64,000 nt of DNA from Bryopsis sp. KO-2023 (GCA_030272585.1 BSYQ01000010.1:1178001-1242000), one strand, 5' to 3'; numbered from the stretch's first letter, positions 1 to 12,382 are shown. Program-made: numbers and translations. Notes: generated by a model from the sequence alone, not told the origin.

Positions 1-75
1 AAATCAATCGGCGATTGATTGAATTTTTAGGCGCTCTTCGAACCAAGGCACACTACAAATTGTGGATAATATTAC

Positions 76-3000
76 CTTGACTTCTGCCTTTCCACCAGTG
101 TTGGCCATCATGGCCACAATATTACCATCATTGTATGCCAGATTTGCCAAGGCCAGTGCGGCTCCCCTCTTACAGTAGTCATTCCCAGAAGTAAGGAGCT
201 GCAGAAGAGGGGGAATGGCACCTTCGTTCACAATCGAGGACTGGTTTCTCTCATCATAAGCCAAATTCGCCAAGGCTGAAATGGCATTTTGCTTGCAGAC
301 ATCATTGGACTTGATGAGGAGCTGGACCAGAGCTGGAATGGCCCCTTCCTTGGCAATGGCTTGCGTATGTGTTGCTCCGTATGCAAGATTGGCAAGAGCA
401 AGCCCAGCGTTCTTTTTACACCAGAGGTTGCCCGTAGAAAGAAGCTGGACCAGGGGGCGAATCGCACCCTCTTGGACGATGGTGAACATGTTATCATTGT
501 TGAAGGCAAGATTTGCCAATGCAAGCGCTGCGTTTTGCTTGCACACCATGTTTCCAGTGTTCAACAGAGCAATGAGAGACTTGATACCACTTTCTTGTGC
601 GATGACCACCTGCACACATAAACAAGATTCTCAACATCCTTCGTCTTGAAGTTTCCATCGAAAAGATACCAATAATTATTCCCCCAATAATAACAATAAT
701 AATCAATAATCAAGATCTCGCTTGCAAGTGATTTATTTTACCTTGTTAGCGTCATTGTACGCCAGATTTGCCAAGGCCAAAGCAGCGTTGCTCTTGCATT
801 CCAATGAGGAAACTTGAAGGAGCTGCACGAGAGCCCTGATGCCACCAGCCTCGGCAATCGTGACCTTGATGTCGTCGTTGTATGCCAAATTGGCCAGCGC
901 AAGAGCGGCGTTTTTCTTGCTGTCCTTGTTACCTCTCTCCACGAGTCTGACTAATGCTGGGATGCCGCCCGCCTCCGAAATGGCCAGCTTCATATCTTGC
1001 TTATATGCTAGATTTGCAAGCGCAAGGGCAGCATATCGCTCACATTCCTACACGATGAAGTCAGAACTGAGACGAAAACACCAAAATGTGGACAGAATTA
1101 TAGAAAGCAATCGCTGACATTTTTGTCACCTGGTTCCCGATGTCGAGCAGCTTGATAAGAGCCGGCAAGCCATCCTCTTTAGCAAGTGCTGCCTTGATAT
1201 CATCATTGAAAGCGAGGTGTGCAAGTGCGGCCACAGCAGCTTCACGGCAAGCGTCAGAGCCGCTGTCCAAAACCTCCACCAGTGCCCTGACACCTCCATC
1301 CTTTATGATCGCTTTGCGATTCTCGTCGTTGTTCGCCAGCGAACCCAAAATGTGAATGACATTTTTCTTGCATTCATCGCTCTCTGTTCCCAACATCCTG
1401 ACCAAAGGCATAACGCCACCCTCTTCAGCAATATTGATCTCACTGCAAGAGGCCAGACGTGCCAGGGTGGATGTTGCCCCTTTCTTGCTCACATCGCTGC
1501 CAGCAGCCAACATTTTTACAAGCTTCGGCACACCACCGGCATCAACAATCGCCATCTTGTTTTCCTTGTTGCAAGCTATGTTTGCGAGTGCCTTCGTCGC
1601 ATGCTCCACCAGAGACTCATCCCCAGATTTCACAACATCCACCAGGCTTGGAATACCGCCCGCCTGGGCGACAGCAAATCTGTTCTGGCTGTTGGTGGAC
1701 AGCAGGGACAGCGCAGTCGTTGCATGCTCTCGCACTGCTGGGTTTTCAGCCTTAATCAGCCCAACCAATGGTGCAATCCCACCTGCATGAGCAATGGCCA
1801 CCTGACAACACCACCAAATCCCGTTGAGGAGCCTTCATACCTTGATGCAACTAGACACCACCAAGCTTTCTTGTTTTAGAAACAGGTACCTTGTTCTCAT
1901 TATTGGTGGCAAGCGTCGCCAATGCCTTTGCAGCATGCTCCACACAGGCCTTGTTTCCTACACTGAGCAACTTCACAAGGGCTGATGTTCCTCCCTCTTG
2001 GGTAATGCTAGCCTTGTTGTCCATTCCACTAGCAAGATTTGCCATGGCAAGAGCTGCCTGTTCTTCCACCGCCTTACGACCACACTTCAGCAATTCCACC
2101 AAAGGCGGAATACCTCCTTGGCCGGAGATTGCAGCTTGATTCTCCATATTCTTGTCAGCCAGATTAGCCAGAGCAAGAGCAGCATTCTTCTTGCTGGCTT
2201 CATTTCCCTCGCTCAGCAGAGGGATGAGTTTCTTAATTCCACCAGCACTTGCAATGGAGACCTTGTTTTCATCATTTCCTGTGCATCCCACGAAAACCCC
2301 GTTTCAAACAGAACTTATGTAGCGCAGAGTCCGCTGGACGCATAACTACTGTTTTCAGGTAACCCACCAGAGGCAATGTTTGCCAATGCCAAGGCAGCAT
2401 TCCTCTTGCAGTTGACATTTGTGTCCGGCAGAAGCTTGATCAAAGCATCTATTCCTCCGTGGTTCACGATAACCTCCTTGCTGGAGGTATTCCTTGCCAG
2501 ATTAGCAATCGCTCTTGCGGCTTCCTCTGCAGCAGGGTCATCAACCTGCAGGAGGCCCATCAACACCGAGACCCCTCCCTCCCTCGTAATCCTCTCATTG
2601 ATCTCGTCGTTGTATGCCAAATTAGCTAGTGCCTGAGATGCATGCTTCGCAACATTCTTGTTCTCGGAACTCAACAGCTTGATGAGGGATTTGATGCAGC
2701 CATCGGCCGCCATAGACACCCTGTTGTCATTGTTGAACGCCAGATTCGCAACCGCAAGCACCACTTCCTCCAAAAACCCATCATTGTCTGCAGAATCAAG
2801 CAGCTCAACCAACACCTTCGTCCCCCCCTCCTCAGCAATCACTTCGCGACCGGTCTTGCTGGTGGCGAGGTTGGCCAGCGCGAGCGCAGCATTTCTCTTT
2901 GATGTGTCCCGGCCATCATGCAGAAGTTCAATCAACTTCTTCAGGCCTCCCTTTTCGATGATAATCGCTTTTTCTTTGTCATTACCCGCCAATCTGGAAT

Positions 3001-5895
3001 CAACAGACAGCCATGCTTCATTTCTTAGTGAGTGAGGATTTGCTAGCATCTATCCATTAAAAAAAATAGTAAAAAAAATACCTTGCAAGAGCCAGGGCTG
3101 CATGCTCCTGACTCAGCTCGTTTCCATTCGCCAACAAATCGATGAGGGAAGGGATACCTCCATCATGGGAAATAATAACACCCTTCCCATCGTCACTGGC
3201 AATCATACTTAAGGTTCTCGCAACATGCTGCTTAGCCGGCTTACTGCCAGTAATCAACATCTGAACCATGGGAGTCATGCCTTCTTCCTCAACAATCATC
3301 TTGCGATTCTCATCATTCCTTGCCAAATTGGCAAGTGCATGCACCACCTGACAACAGGGAGTCAGGTTTAGAATTTTTTTTTCTGTTGTGGGCATCAACC
3401 CGGAGGTGGAAGGCTAGGCACCAACACCAACCAACCTGTTCAATGCACGATCGGTTTCCATTCTTCAGGAGCTCCACGAGTGGCTTGATCCCTCCTTCCT
3501 TTGCAATTACTGCAGAACCCTCTTCATCCACCGACAAATTTGCCAGTGCACTCGCAGCTTGCTCCTTGCAAATGGCGCTTTGGCTGGAAAGCAGTTCCAC
3601 AAAAGAAGGCACTGCTCCTTCCGTCAGGATGATGTTCCTGCTCTCCTGGTTCCTTGCCAAATTTGCCAAAGTTCGAACAATTTGTTCTTTGTACATTTCC
3701 TTAGCCTGTGCCACAAGCTCCACCAGTTGATTTATGGCAGGCCTCATGGCAGCAAGTATCCCCTCGTCAGTGCTCCTTGCAAGGTTTGCCAGGGCATACG
3801 CAGCCTTCAACAGAAACCACAACAAAAAAATTGCAGCACTGCCAGATATTGTCTGGAGCCGAAACAGCAGTCATGTCAGACTTGGTTTAAAACAGCGTAC
3901 CTGCTCCCTGCAGACATTGTGCTGAGAGCTGAGGAGCTCAATGATCAGTGGCACCCCACCCTCCGATGCGATCACCGGATGGTTGTCTGGGTTCGATGCC
4001 AGACGAGCCAACGCACGAGTAGCGTATCCCTTGCATGCATCATTACCATTCTTCAACATGTCAATCAGAGGCCTGACCCCCCCTTCCTTGGCAATGACAG
4101 CTTTCGAATCCATGTTTCTAGCCAAATTCGCCATGGCGAGGGCAGCATGAGCCTTGCAGGCAGCGCTGCCACTGGTGAGGAGTTGCACAAGGGTGGGGAT
4201 TCCACCCTCCTTTGATATAACCATGTTATTGTCATCATTGTACGCCAGGTAAGCCAGCGCACGAGCAGCATGTCCCCTGCACGCCTCATCGTTCGTACTC
4301 AAAAGTTCCACCAGAGGAGGGATGCCTCCTTCTTTAGCAATGGCGACCTTGCACCGCTCCATGCCAGCCAGATTCGCCAACACGTGCGATGCATTCCTCT
4401 TACACACCTTGTCGTCCGTTGCCAACAATCTGATGAGTCTTGGGATTCCATTTCCCGCCATTATCGACAGCTTGTTTGCTGGGTTGTAGCTCAAGTATGC
4501 GAGCGCCAGGGCAGCATTCGCTTTGCAGGCTTTGTTACTCACGAGCAGGTCCAAGAGAGGCAAAATGCCATTGTCTTCAACGATCACAACCTGGTTAGCT
4601 CGACTGTGAGCAAGCTGGGCAATCGCCCGAGCAGCCTGTTGTTTGCAAGCGTCATTGCCCGTCTGCAGAAGGAGCACCAAACTCGCAATCCCTCCCTCAC
4701 TTGCAATACTCGCCATATTGTCATTGCTGTATGCCAGGTTGGCAACAGCCCTTGCAGCGTGCTCCTTGCACCCCTCATCTGAAGCACTCAGCAGCTCCAC
4801 CAGCTGAGGCACACCACCGTCCTTGGAAATCGCAGTCTTTGCCCTATCATTACCTGGCAAACGAGCAAGCACAGATGACATGAGCCCCCTGACTAGTACT
4901 GGACACAAAGAACACCACGGCTTCTAGCTGCATCTTATCCCACCCGCCAAATTCGCCAGGACCAACGCTGCATGCCTCTTGCACACTTTATTGTCTGAAG
5001 CCAACAGGCGAATCAGCCTGGACACCCCTCCCCCATTCACAATGGCCTCCTGATTGGTTGCATTGTAGCTAAGATATGCCAGGGCCGAAGTTGCATTGGA
5101 TTTGCACACCCTATTGCTCGACACCAAGAGTGCCAAGAGAGGTGGGATGCCACCCTCATTAGCAATGGCAATCTGATTGTTCCTGTTGTGCGCCAGATGG
5201 GAAAGAACCCTGGAAGCCTCTTGCTTGTGCATATCATCCCCCGACGAAATGAGCTCAATCAAGGCTGCGATACCCCCCTCCCGGGCAATGGCTACCTTAT
5301 TGGTCGGTGCCATGTTCCCTGAAGGACACCACAGGAAGCCAGTTTACTATCACAAACAAACAAAAAACAGAAGGCCTCAAAATCCAGTAAAATTTGAGTT
5401 TCCTACCCAGGGCTTCCACAGCCTCCAACTGTTGTGATGGAGTCCCAGATCTAATCCTCTGAATCAATCCCTTCACATCCTGGGGCAAGGGCAACGAACT
5501 TCCGAAGCTTCTCCTCCTCTCCAACGGAGGGATGATTGCACTCTTCGATCTCTCAAGCGGGGAGTACCGTTCATTGCTATTGGACCGATTCCTTCCAAAC
5601 GAGTTTGATCTGCCATGACACATAACAGCTCGGTCAAACTGCACAAACACACACGCAGCCGAAATCGGAAGGCGTTGCTTCACCAGCAGCACCTGTGCAA
5701 GGCCCCAGTGCTCCTCTGCCTCTCAATGGGCCGAGGTGGGGGAAAATCTCCTACGCTCCTTCTGCGTTCCATTCCAGATCCAGGGCTGTTCTTTTGCTGG
5801 TTGTACGAGTTTTGCTTCCAGATGGTCGTCTCCAAACTGCCACCACCTCCTCCGTCTCCTCTGGGACGACCTCCTTTGGAATTGCTTCTGGTCAT
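76..5895 (-). CDS. Giant armadillo-repeat protein, 11 exons, 3' end outside window
   Basis: Exons on the minus strand: 5895-5693, 5609-5407, 5318-4944, 4853-3901, 3804-3436, 3347-3082, 2993-2368, 2278-1890, 1801-1130, 1047-742, 609-76. All introns are GT-AG, 82-132 bp, and phases agree across every junction, giving 1,632 open codons. A further donor follows at 75, so the gene continues beyond the left edge. The ATG at 5895 is preceded directly by an in-frame TGA, which supports this start. Residues 1 to about 135 are Ser/Arg/Gly/Pro-rich and probably disordered. The rest is about 36 tandem ARM units of about 41 residues, with the pattern EGGIPPLVxLL then ALANLAxND. ARM solenoids bind proteins and this one has no enzymatic domain. 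Similarity is to the Vac8/plakoglobin-like repeat type, but no specific partner can be inferred. Many introns fall at the same place in the repeat unit, for example after Asn-Lys before Val-Ala-Ile-Ala. Confidence 0.9.
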
Positions 5896-7345
5896 TCAAG
5901 CAGCACACTCCCAGCATGTTAGTAACATTCCCAGAGGTGATTCAGCAAGTTCCCAATTCAGGGTTTTGTCCCATGAGGAATGTGATCTGCTCCCAACACT
6001 GGGGCTGCGAAGATTCGATCGCACGTCTCCAGACAGGCAAGGGGGGACTTGCGACGGACACACAGTACACACCGCGCACGAGCAGCAATGGGCTTTCGCT
6101 GAACGAACGCAGCTCAAATAGCCGAGCCCAGCAGACGCGGAAGAACACACGAAGGCAGAGCCAAAGCATGACTTCACTTCCCCGTCCAGGAGCCGTTTAA
6201 CGACTTCAATTCGGGAAGACAAGGGGTTTACAAAGTATTGCAATACCAAACAACTCAAGCGAGCCCGCACAGATAGCAGCTGCAAGCACTGCCGCTGTTG
6301 GCGCAGGAGGTGTTCGGTGGGATACGCGTCGGATCTCGTCGAGCAAGGGTCTATAGAGTTTGAAGAAGGAAACAGTGACAAGCCAGGGAACCTACTCGTC
6401 AAATCCTGCAGGATAGGATGGCCGTGTGACGCTCCTCCGTCACTCTGCTCAACTCCCAACCTTGTTGCTGTGCCGTCTAAAGCGAGTCCTAACAACAGGC
6501 GCTTGCACTGCGTGTTAGAAAAACGAACGGAGGGGCAAGTGTTATATTTCGCTTGATCGTTACAGGTCAGACTCCTGACTTGACATGTTGATTGGTAGAT
6601 TTGGTGTGTGACGAGAGTCCCAGCGACACGAGAAGAATGATGAACACGGGGCGTAGGCCAGCCTTTTTCTTGCGGATGATTCAGAAGCCAGAAATCTTGC
6701 AGGAATTTGCAGCCGTTGCCTTTGGCGACTCGTGGAAATCTCTTGATACAAACATCCTGGAATCCTAATGAAACTGAAGGTAAACTTCGCTGAAGTAACA
6801 GCGGAAAGAGCATTCGCAGACGTTCGTCGAACCAAAAACTAGCGGGATAAGGAAACAATGAATAGGGGGCTGGCGCCGGTCGTTTGAGAATAGCGAGTGC
6901 GTCGAACAGGGCCAGGCTTTGGAGGGGGATCCCTTCTTGTCTTCAGAACTCGCTTTTCTTTTCTCCTGGTCTGTTTCGTGCGACATGCGGGCCTATGCAC
7001 CTCGTATTGGCGTTGGGTGGCGTCCCATGTCGGAAAATGTTCAATTTGTTTCGCTAAAACTTACCAGGGAAACGGGCCGCGGGAGCCCGTTCCAATTTAA
7101 CAAGCGGAAGAGGCCAAATCGAAGATTCGGAAAAGCGGGATTGTCTGACAGAGGTGGCGCAGTGGATGCCATAATTTGCTTTAAATTAAGGAATGACAGA
7201 ACCAAAAAAAAACAACATCGAACCAAAAACAATCACAGGTGAATTTTGGCGATTCTGGCTTGTGCGAGGTGGCAAGGGAGGTGTGATGTGGAGGGTTTTG
7301 TATGTGTTGTATTTTGTGGTGTACGGTGTGATGAAATGTCGTGAT
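5896..7345. other. Upstream flank of the ARM gene, no supported gene
   Basis: This stretch should hold the 5' UTR and promoter of the ARM gene. A 320-codon minus-strand frame (6858-5896) ends exactly at the TGA before the ARM start codon. It shows no recognisable domain and is Ser/Cys-rich, so I do not call it. A 107-codon plus-strand frame at 6919-7242 is likewise unsupported. No TATA box or other promoter motif could be assigned with confidence. Confidence 0.5.
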
Positions 7346-7356
7346 GTGGTTGACAG

Positions 7357-8754
7357 CAGAGTTGTGCGCCAGGCCGATTTTCATTAACGACAACGGAACG
7401 GCAACGACAACGGCAATTAACGGCCGTTAATTGCCGTGAAAACCGTTGCCGTTCCGTTGTTGCACAACGGTTTAACGGCCGTTAACGGCGTTGTAACGGC
7501 CCGTTGCAACGGCCACCGTTAACGGCGCTTTTTGCGTACTGACAGTCCTTACTACAAGTATTACTAATGAATAATCCACCCCGTCCTGTTCGTTCCCTGC
7601 TCGTTTCGCGAGTGAGGAAGGAAGTGAACCCGTTTAGAAATGAAACCAACCGAATTGATATGTTCTCCCGAGCACGACGCACTTTGTCGCGTGCGAAACG
7701 ATCAAGAAACGAGGGAGATATCCCAGTTTCTGTATTTTCCACAGAAACAAGGATATCTCCCTCGTTTCTTGGTCGTTTCGCACGCGACAAAGTGCGTCGT
7801 GCTCGGAAATATTTTTTCTTTTGTCTAAGCTGCCTTTTACAAGTCGAAAACGACTCTTCAACCAAAACGACGTGTGGTGTGGGTAAGATCTACATCAGAT
7901 CTTTTTTAAAGTCGATAAGAAGTTCCGTTGTTGTTCCGCTTTCAGTGCTGCTAAAGTTCCGCAAAAAGCGGAACTTCCACGGGTCTTTTCACGAAGAAGA
8001 GGGCGAGAGAGAGAGCAAGTTCCGCCTTTTCCCATTACCTCCTTAAATTTTAAGTTTTAGTTGGTTTTAATTCAAAAATAACATTTGGAAAAGGCGGAAC
8101 TTCCTCTCTCTCTCGCCCTCTTCTTCGTGAAAAGACCCGTGGAAGGTCCGCTTTTTGCGGAACTTTAGCAGCACTGAAAGCGGAACAACAACGGAACTTC
8201 TTATCGACTTTAAAAAAGATCTGATGTAGATCTTACCCACACCACACGTCGTTTTGGTTGAAGAGTCGTTTTCGACTTGTAAAAGGCAGCTTAGACAAAA
8301 GAAAAAATATTTCCGAGCACGACGCACTTTGTCGCGTGCGAAACGACCAAGAAACGAGGGAGATATCCTTGTTTCTGTGGAAAATACAGAAACTGGGATA
8401 TCTCCCTCGTTTCTTGGTCGTTTCGCACGCGACAAAGTGCGTCGTGCTCGAAAAGTTCTCTTCTTCCGTTTGGCTTCATCCCCAAACGTTTTTATTTCTT
8501 TCCTTGCCCGCGAAACGAGCGAGGCATGAACGGGACGGGGTGGATTATTCATTCCAGTACTCTTAATTTAGTAACATTGACCGTTGTATTCGATGGCAAC
8601 GGCAGGTGCCGTTAATAACGGCTGTGTGATCGTTAACGGTCAATTAACGAGTTTCAACGGGTTTGCAAAACGCTCGAGACAACGGAACGGCAACGGCCCG
8701 TTACCGTTAACGGCCCCGTTATTAACGGAGCCGTTGCAACGGCGCACAACTCTG
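7357..8754. mobile_element. Fold-back DNA transposon, AACGGC family (hAT-like, non-autonomous)
   Basis: The ends are perfect 14-bp inverted repeats (CAGAGTTGTGCGCC at 7357-7370 and its complement at 8741-8754). They are flanked by an 8-bp duplication GTTGACAG (7349-7356 and 8755-8762). The CAGAG start and 8-bp duplication are the hAT superfamily signature. About 150 bp inside each end is packed with AACGGC/CCGTTA motifs. The centre is a large palindrome (about 7540-8565, axis near 8060). Each arm contains its own smaller inverted repeat (about 7668-7803 and 8310-8450). No transposase is encoded, so movement would have to be in trans. The short frames here are mirror images of the palindrome and are not genes. 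Confidence 0.88.
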
Positions 8755-8759
8755 GTTGA

Positions 8760-9245
8760 CAGAGATAGGACTTTACGGTTACGGTATCGTAAACCGTACC
8801 GTAACCCCACTCCGGTCACTTACAGTTACGGTTGTTACGGTCCGGACCGGAGTGGTTTTCATGCTCGAAACCGGACCACCGTACCACTCCGTACTGCTCC
8901 GGTACCGGACCGTAATGATCGCAACGACCGTAACGACCGTAAACCGTAAAAAGTGACCCCCAAGGGGACTCGAACCCGCGACCCTACAGACTACAGCCTA
9001 ATGCTTTAACACTGAACCACACTACTTCACAGCGATTTAGGGGCTACCGTAGCTATACCGTACCTGTTCCGTACCGTAAATACAATATATTACTCCGGTT
9101 ACGGTACGGAGTTACGGCCGTATTACGGTGACCGTAACCCGACCGTAACCCGACCGTATTACGGTGACCGTAACCCGACCGTAACCCGACCGTAACCGGA
9201 CCGGACCGTAGCCGGACCAAAAAATCGGCCCAAGTCCTATCTCTG
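8760..9245. mobile_element. Fold-back DNA transposon, CCGTAAC family, copy 1 (hAT-like MITE)
   Basis: Inverted ends are CAGAGATAGGACTT (8760-8773) and its complement (9232-9245). The 8-bp duplication GTGGTTGA lies at 9246-9253 on the right. On the left its partner lies at 7346-7353, because the AACGGC element has inserted across the left duplication/end junction. The body is filled with CCGTAACC/GGTTACGG motifs in both orientations and carries a tRNA-like segment. No protein is encoded. A second copy is at 19275-19739. Confidence 0.88.
8953..9030 (-). pseudogene. tRNA-derived segment (tRNA-Cys-like) inside a DNA transposon
   Basis: On the minus strand there is an A-box-like TGGTTCAGTG and a perfect B-box GGTTCGAGTCC at tRNA spacing, with GGTCGCGGGTTCGA between anticodon arm and T loop as in tRNA-Cys. 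The related copy near 19501-19571 has CTGCAGT in the anticodon loop, which would give GCA. Here the loop reads CTGTAGT. The acceptor ends do not pair, so I read it as a degenerate tRNA with possible RNA polymerase III promoter boxes and not a functional tRNA. Confidence 0.55.
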
Positions 9246-9342
9246 GTGGTTGATTACCATCATACCTGGGCAGGACCAGACCGGCAGCAAAAAACCGGTC
9301 CGGTCTAGTCCAACCTGTCTATGGACCGGCCGACCTGTCCGG

Positions 9343-9735
9343 CAGTCATGGGCTGCACAGGACAGGGTTCTGTGCGGGTTCTGTGCACCCTGTGCTGTCC
9401 TGTCCTGTTTTTCGAAATTCCACAGGCTAGAACAGAACAGACTGTCTGTTCTGTGCACAGGTCGGACCTGTGCTGCACAGGTGCACAGACTGCACAGCAC
9501 AGCACAGAACTGCACAGAATCTGCACAGAATCTGCACAGAATCTGCACAGAATCTGCACAGAATCTGCACAGAATCTGCACAGACTGTGCACAGACCTGC
9601 ACAGAATCTGCACAGACCCTGTCTGTGCTATTCTGTACAGGTTTGTGCACCTGTGCAGCACAGGTCCGACCCTGTGCACAGAACAGACAGTCTGTTCTGT
9701 CCTGTCCTGTGCACAGGGGTCTCAGCCCATGTCTG
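9343..9735. mobile_element. Fold-back DNA transposon, CTGTGCAC family (hAT-like MITE)
   Basis: The 8-bp duplication CTGTCCGG at 9335-9342 and 9736-9743 flanks imperfect inverted ends (CAGTCATGGGCTG and, reversed, CAGACATGGGCTG). The body is almost entirely CTGCACAG/CTGTGCAC motifs in fold-back arrangement. It sits inside the GACCGG-family copy. No protein is encoded; the 150-200 codon frames across it are simple-repeat artefacts. Confidence 0.82.
9510..9586 (+). repeat. 11-bp tandem repeat CTGCACAGAAT
   Basis: Six perfect units (9510-9575) and a seventh imperfect one, at the centre of the CTGTGCAC-family element. The units are contiguous with no spacers, so this is not a CRISPR array. Confidence 0.9.
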
Positions 9736-10750
9736 CTGTCCGGTCCTGTCCGGTCCGGCGAAAAAACGCCGGTCCTGTCGAAACCGGACAGGTCACGACC
9801 GGTCCTGTCCGGTCCAGTCAATCGTGAAAATCTGCGGAAATCTGGACCGGTTTTCTGACAGATTTTCTGGTTTTAGACAGAGGTCATATCACATTTCGCC
9901 TTTCTTGGACAGGCGATGGTTCGGAGTGAAGTGAGTCATAACCCTAGGGGTCGGATGTGGGGTATTTACTGAGACTGAACGTTGTGTAAGTAACCTGGTT
10001 TTGGGGTGATCCGGCCCGTGTAGTTCTCGAACAACTCCTAAGGCTCTTTCAGCGATGTGACCTGTCTAAAACCGGAACGACCCCAATCTTGACAGGGTGG
10101 TTCTCTTGTTTTAAACCGGCGTCGGGTCACACAATTAAGCACTTTAAGTGTGCTAATTGGGTATCAATCGGTTGGGAAGTGATCCAATTAATCAAAGAAT
10201 ATTATTATATGTATTTTTATTGAGTGAATGATGTGAGCCAAGCTCATCAACCACCGACTGGAAAGAGATTGTTACAGGAAGAAAAGGACGAACCAGAAGT
10301 TACAAGTAGTTCAAAATACAACGCCCTTTTATCCACTGAAAGACTGCGAATTGGATTGTGCCTGGAAGCTAGAACTTTGTAAATTCACCGTGAACTTGGG
10401 TTCTAGGTTCTAGGAGCTTCTCAAAACTCACTCTCAACAAGAAGCTATCTATTACACGTGGTCACAAACCCCCACGTGGCACTCTAGCTTCCTTAAACCT
10501 TTTCCAAACGTGATCTTTACTTCCAGCACGTAACAGAGATGGTCACCTCTAAGGTTCGAACTCGGGTTGGCTAGGCCCGAGTTGAAAGCACTACAATCAA
10601 TCAATCAATAAAAAATACATATAATAATAATAATTCTTATATAATTCTTTGATTGATTGGGTCACTTCCCAACCGATTGATACCCAATTAGCACACTTAA
10701 AGTGCTTAATTGTGTGACTTGTTCTAGACAGGCGTCAGGTCGGTCTGGTC

Positions 10751-10923
10751 AGGCACTCCCATTGAATCCTTGAACCAATCGTTTAAACCTGAAAAGTCGC
10801 TTCCCCAACGTAAAACAAAGGAACTGACTCAGCTTATCATCAATTCCGAGGTTAAAAATCCCGTCCTTGAGGTCGATAACTGAGAAGACTCTATATTCAG
10901 GATTAAGCCGAGATAGTATATGA
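10751..10923 (-). pseudogene. Reverse-transcriptase fragment (palm) of an old retroelement
   Basis: The minus strand reads an RT-like stretch with FSVIDLKDG, IDDKLSQ and FKRLVQGFNGS, matching the conserved DLKDG...QGF region of LTR-retroelement reverse transcriptases. It begins just after a GC-rich double hairpin and stops at the GACCGG-family element, so both sides are cut. The amino-terminal RT part that should precede it is found on the same strand at about 34990-35360. The two look like halves of one element. Confidence 0.6.
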
Positions 10924-10979
10924 TAGGGGCCCTTCCCCCAGAGGGGGAAGGGTAGATAGGGGCCCTCCTCCAAGTGGAT
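10924..10979. repeat. GC-rich double hairpin, copy 1 (second hairpin truncated)
   Basis: CCCTTCCCCC-AGA-GGGGGAAGGG, then TAGATAGGGG, then a second stem CCCTCCTCC-AAGT-GGA that is cut. The complete form is at 34768-34831 in the same orientation. The two copies bracket a 24-kb block. Confidence 0.75.
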
Positions 10980-12382
10980 AAACCTCACAATCATGCAAAC
11001 AAGATGATTTTCAAAGATCCCATACTCTGTGAAATCCAAAAACCTTGTGTCTCTTGCTTGGACGGATGCCCGCATCTTCGTCTGCTTGCTTCATCAGGGC
11101 ATTTGGTAATAGCCCGCTCAAGCCTCTCCTAACTCGTGGTTCTATGGTGCGGATGTGGATTCCGCCCACGAGTATCGCCAAGGAGAAGGTTAAACATGGC
11201 ATAAGCATTGCTTGCAATGTCTTCTTGCTCGTGATTCAGCACACGAACATGAAGAAATGCCCGCTATGCTTTATCCGTTCAAGACTCCAAGTCCGCGCAA
11301 GCTTAGATTATAACTTCCGCTCGCTATCTCGCTTCGCAGTTTCACTTAGTCGGAAACCATAAGCTTCGCTCTTGTCAGACACTCTCCTGTAGTCCGCTGC
11401 TGTTGATATCCGCTGCGGCTTTTCATCCATTGCAGTTTTGGTCAATTCCAATTCCGCTGCAATTCCTTGGTCAGATTTCCACTTCCGTTTTCTTCATTTA
11501 CAACTGATATTTTTCCTTCCTTTCACGGTACATCTTTGTTCTTTGCTCGGTAAAACTCTTGGTCGGATATCACTTTGGCACAATACTCCATTCGTTACGT
11601 TTATCCGCTAGTATATAAGCGGTCATCAGCATAGAGATTTGTCCGAGGCCAAATCCTTCTGGATACCCCCGGGATCTCACTAAGCTGGATGATGACTAGA
11701 AACCCTACATAGCGATGATTGCCAGTACACCGATGAGAAGTCCGGCTGATCTCTCAGCTTCTTCTCTCTTCAACGTCCCCACGAATATCCCTTGAGTTTG
11801 TCCGCCGCAACACCTTAGAACAATAACCGCTCGAGCATATCCATAACATGTATGGCCACTGCTATAGAGATTTGTCCGAGGCCTACATTTTCCCCAGGAT
11901 CTCACCACATCGTAATGCGCTGGTTGGCTACTAGAGTCCCTACGTAGCAGCGAGAGCCAGTATATGCAGCAGAGCGTACAGCCATTCCCTGACCTCTTCG
12001 TCCTTTCCGCTCCAGTGTTATTGTCTTTAGTGGTCCGCTCCAATGTTTTCCGAGTTTGGGTCTTCAAATAATGTCTGCTCCTTCTTCGGCGGTTTGAATT
12101 AATCCGCCCTGGTGGTCCAATTCAATCCGCTCTGGCGATTCTTTGTTGTCTTCGGCCAATCCTCTGATGCTTTGGTAAACCCCCATAAGTCTCCATTACA
12201 TCCTCAGCTTCAGAACATCCATAATCCGCTCGTGACTGAGTCAATCGTTGCATAACCACCTTCACGCCTCCAAGTCGGTTGTCGATCAGAACTTCCGCTC
12301 AGTGTTGTTCGCTAGGTCGCTTCAACGTTCGCTTTGACGCCCTTTCATTCGTTCCTAATTGTACATGCGACTATGGTCGTCG

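Larger units (their letters stand above)
9261..10750. mobile_element. GACCGG-family DNA transposon, copy 1, right end not identified
   Basis: The left end CATACCTGGGCAGGACC resembles the start of the complete copies at 14538 and 27848. It is followed by dense GACCGG/CCGGTC motifs, then the inverted-repeat core starting at CACAATTAAGCAC (about 10130) and closing at GTGCTTAATTGTG (about 10712). I could not find a matching right terminus or an 8-bp duplication. The sequence stops at about 10750 against a reverse-transcriptase fragment, so the copy is probably truncated. Another element is inserted at 9343-9735. Confidence 0.6.

Noticed and set aside
5896-6858. 320-codon frame upstream of the ARM gene
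   Set aside because: No recognisable domain and abuts the ARM start at a stop codon; more likely 5' flank or UTR.
7482-8552. Mirror-image frames of about 100-160 codons with RRTLSRAKRPRNEGD
   Set aside because: They arise from both arms of one palindrome; no codon structure independent of the inverted repeat.
8953-9030. Functional tRNA gene
   Set aside because: Internal boxes are good, but the acceptor stem and parts of the anticodon stem do not pair, and the same segment recurs in another transposon copy.
9510-9586. Possible CRISPR-like array
   Set aside because: 11-bp units are contiguous with no unique spacers; it is the core of a fold-back transposon in a eukaryotic context.
9250-9934. 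Overlapping frames of 124-202 codons on both strands
   Set aside because: Artefacts of CTGTGCAC and GACCGG repeats, which happen to lack stops; Cys/Thr/Gln-rich repetitive peptides.
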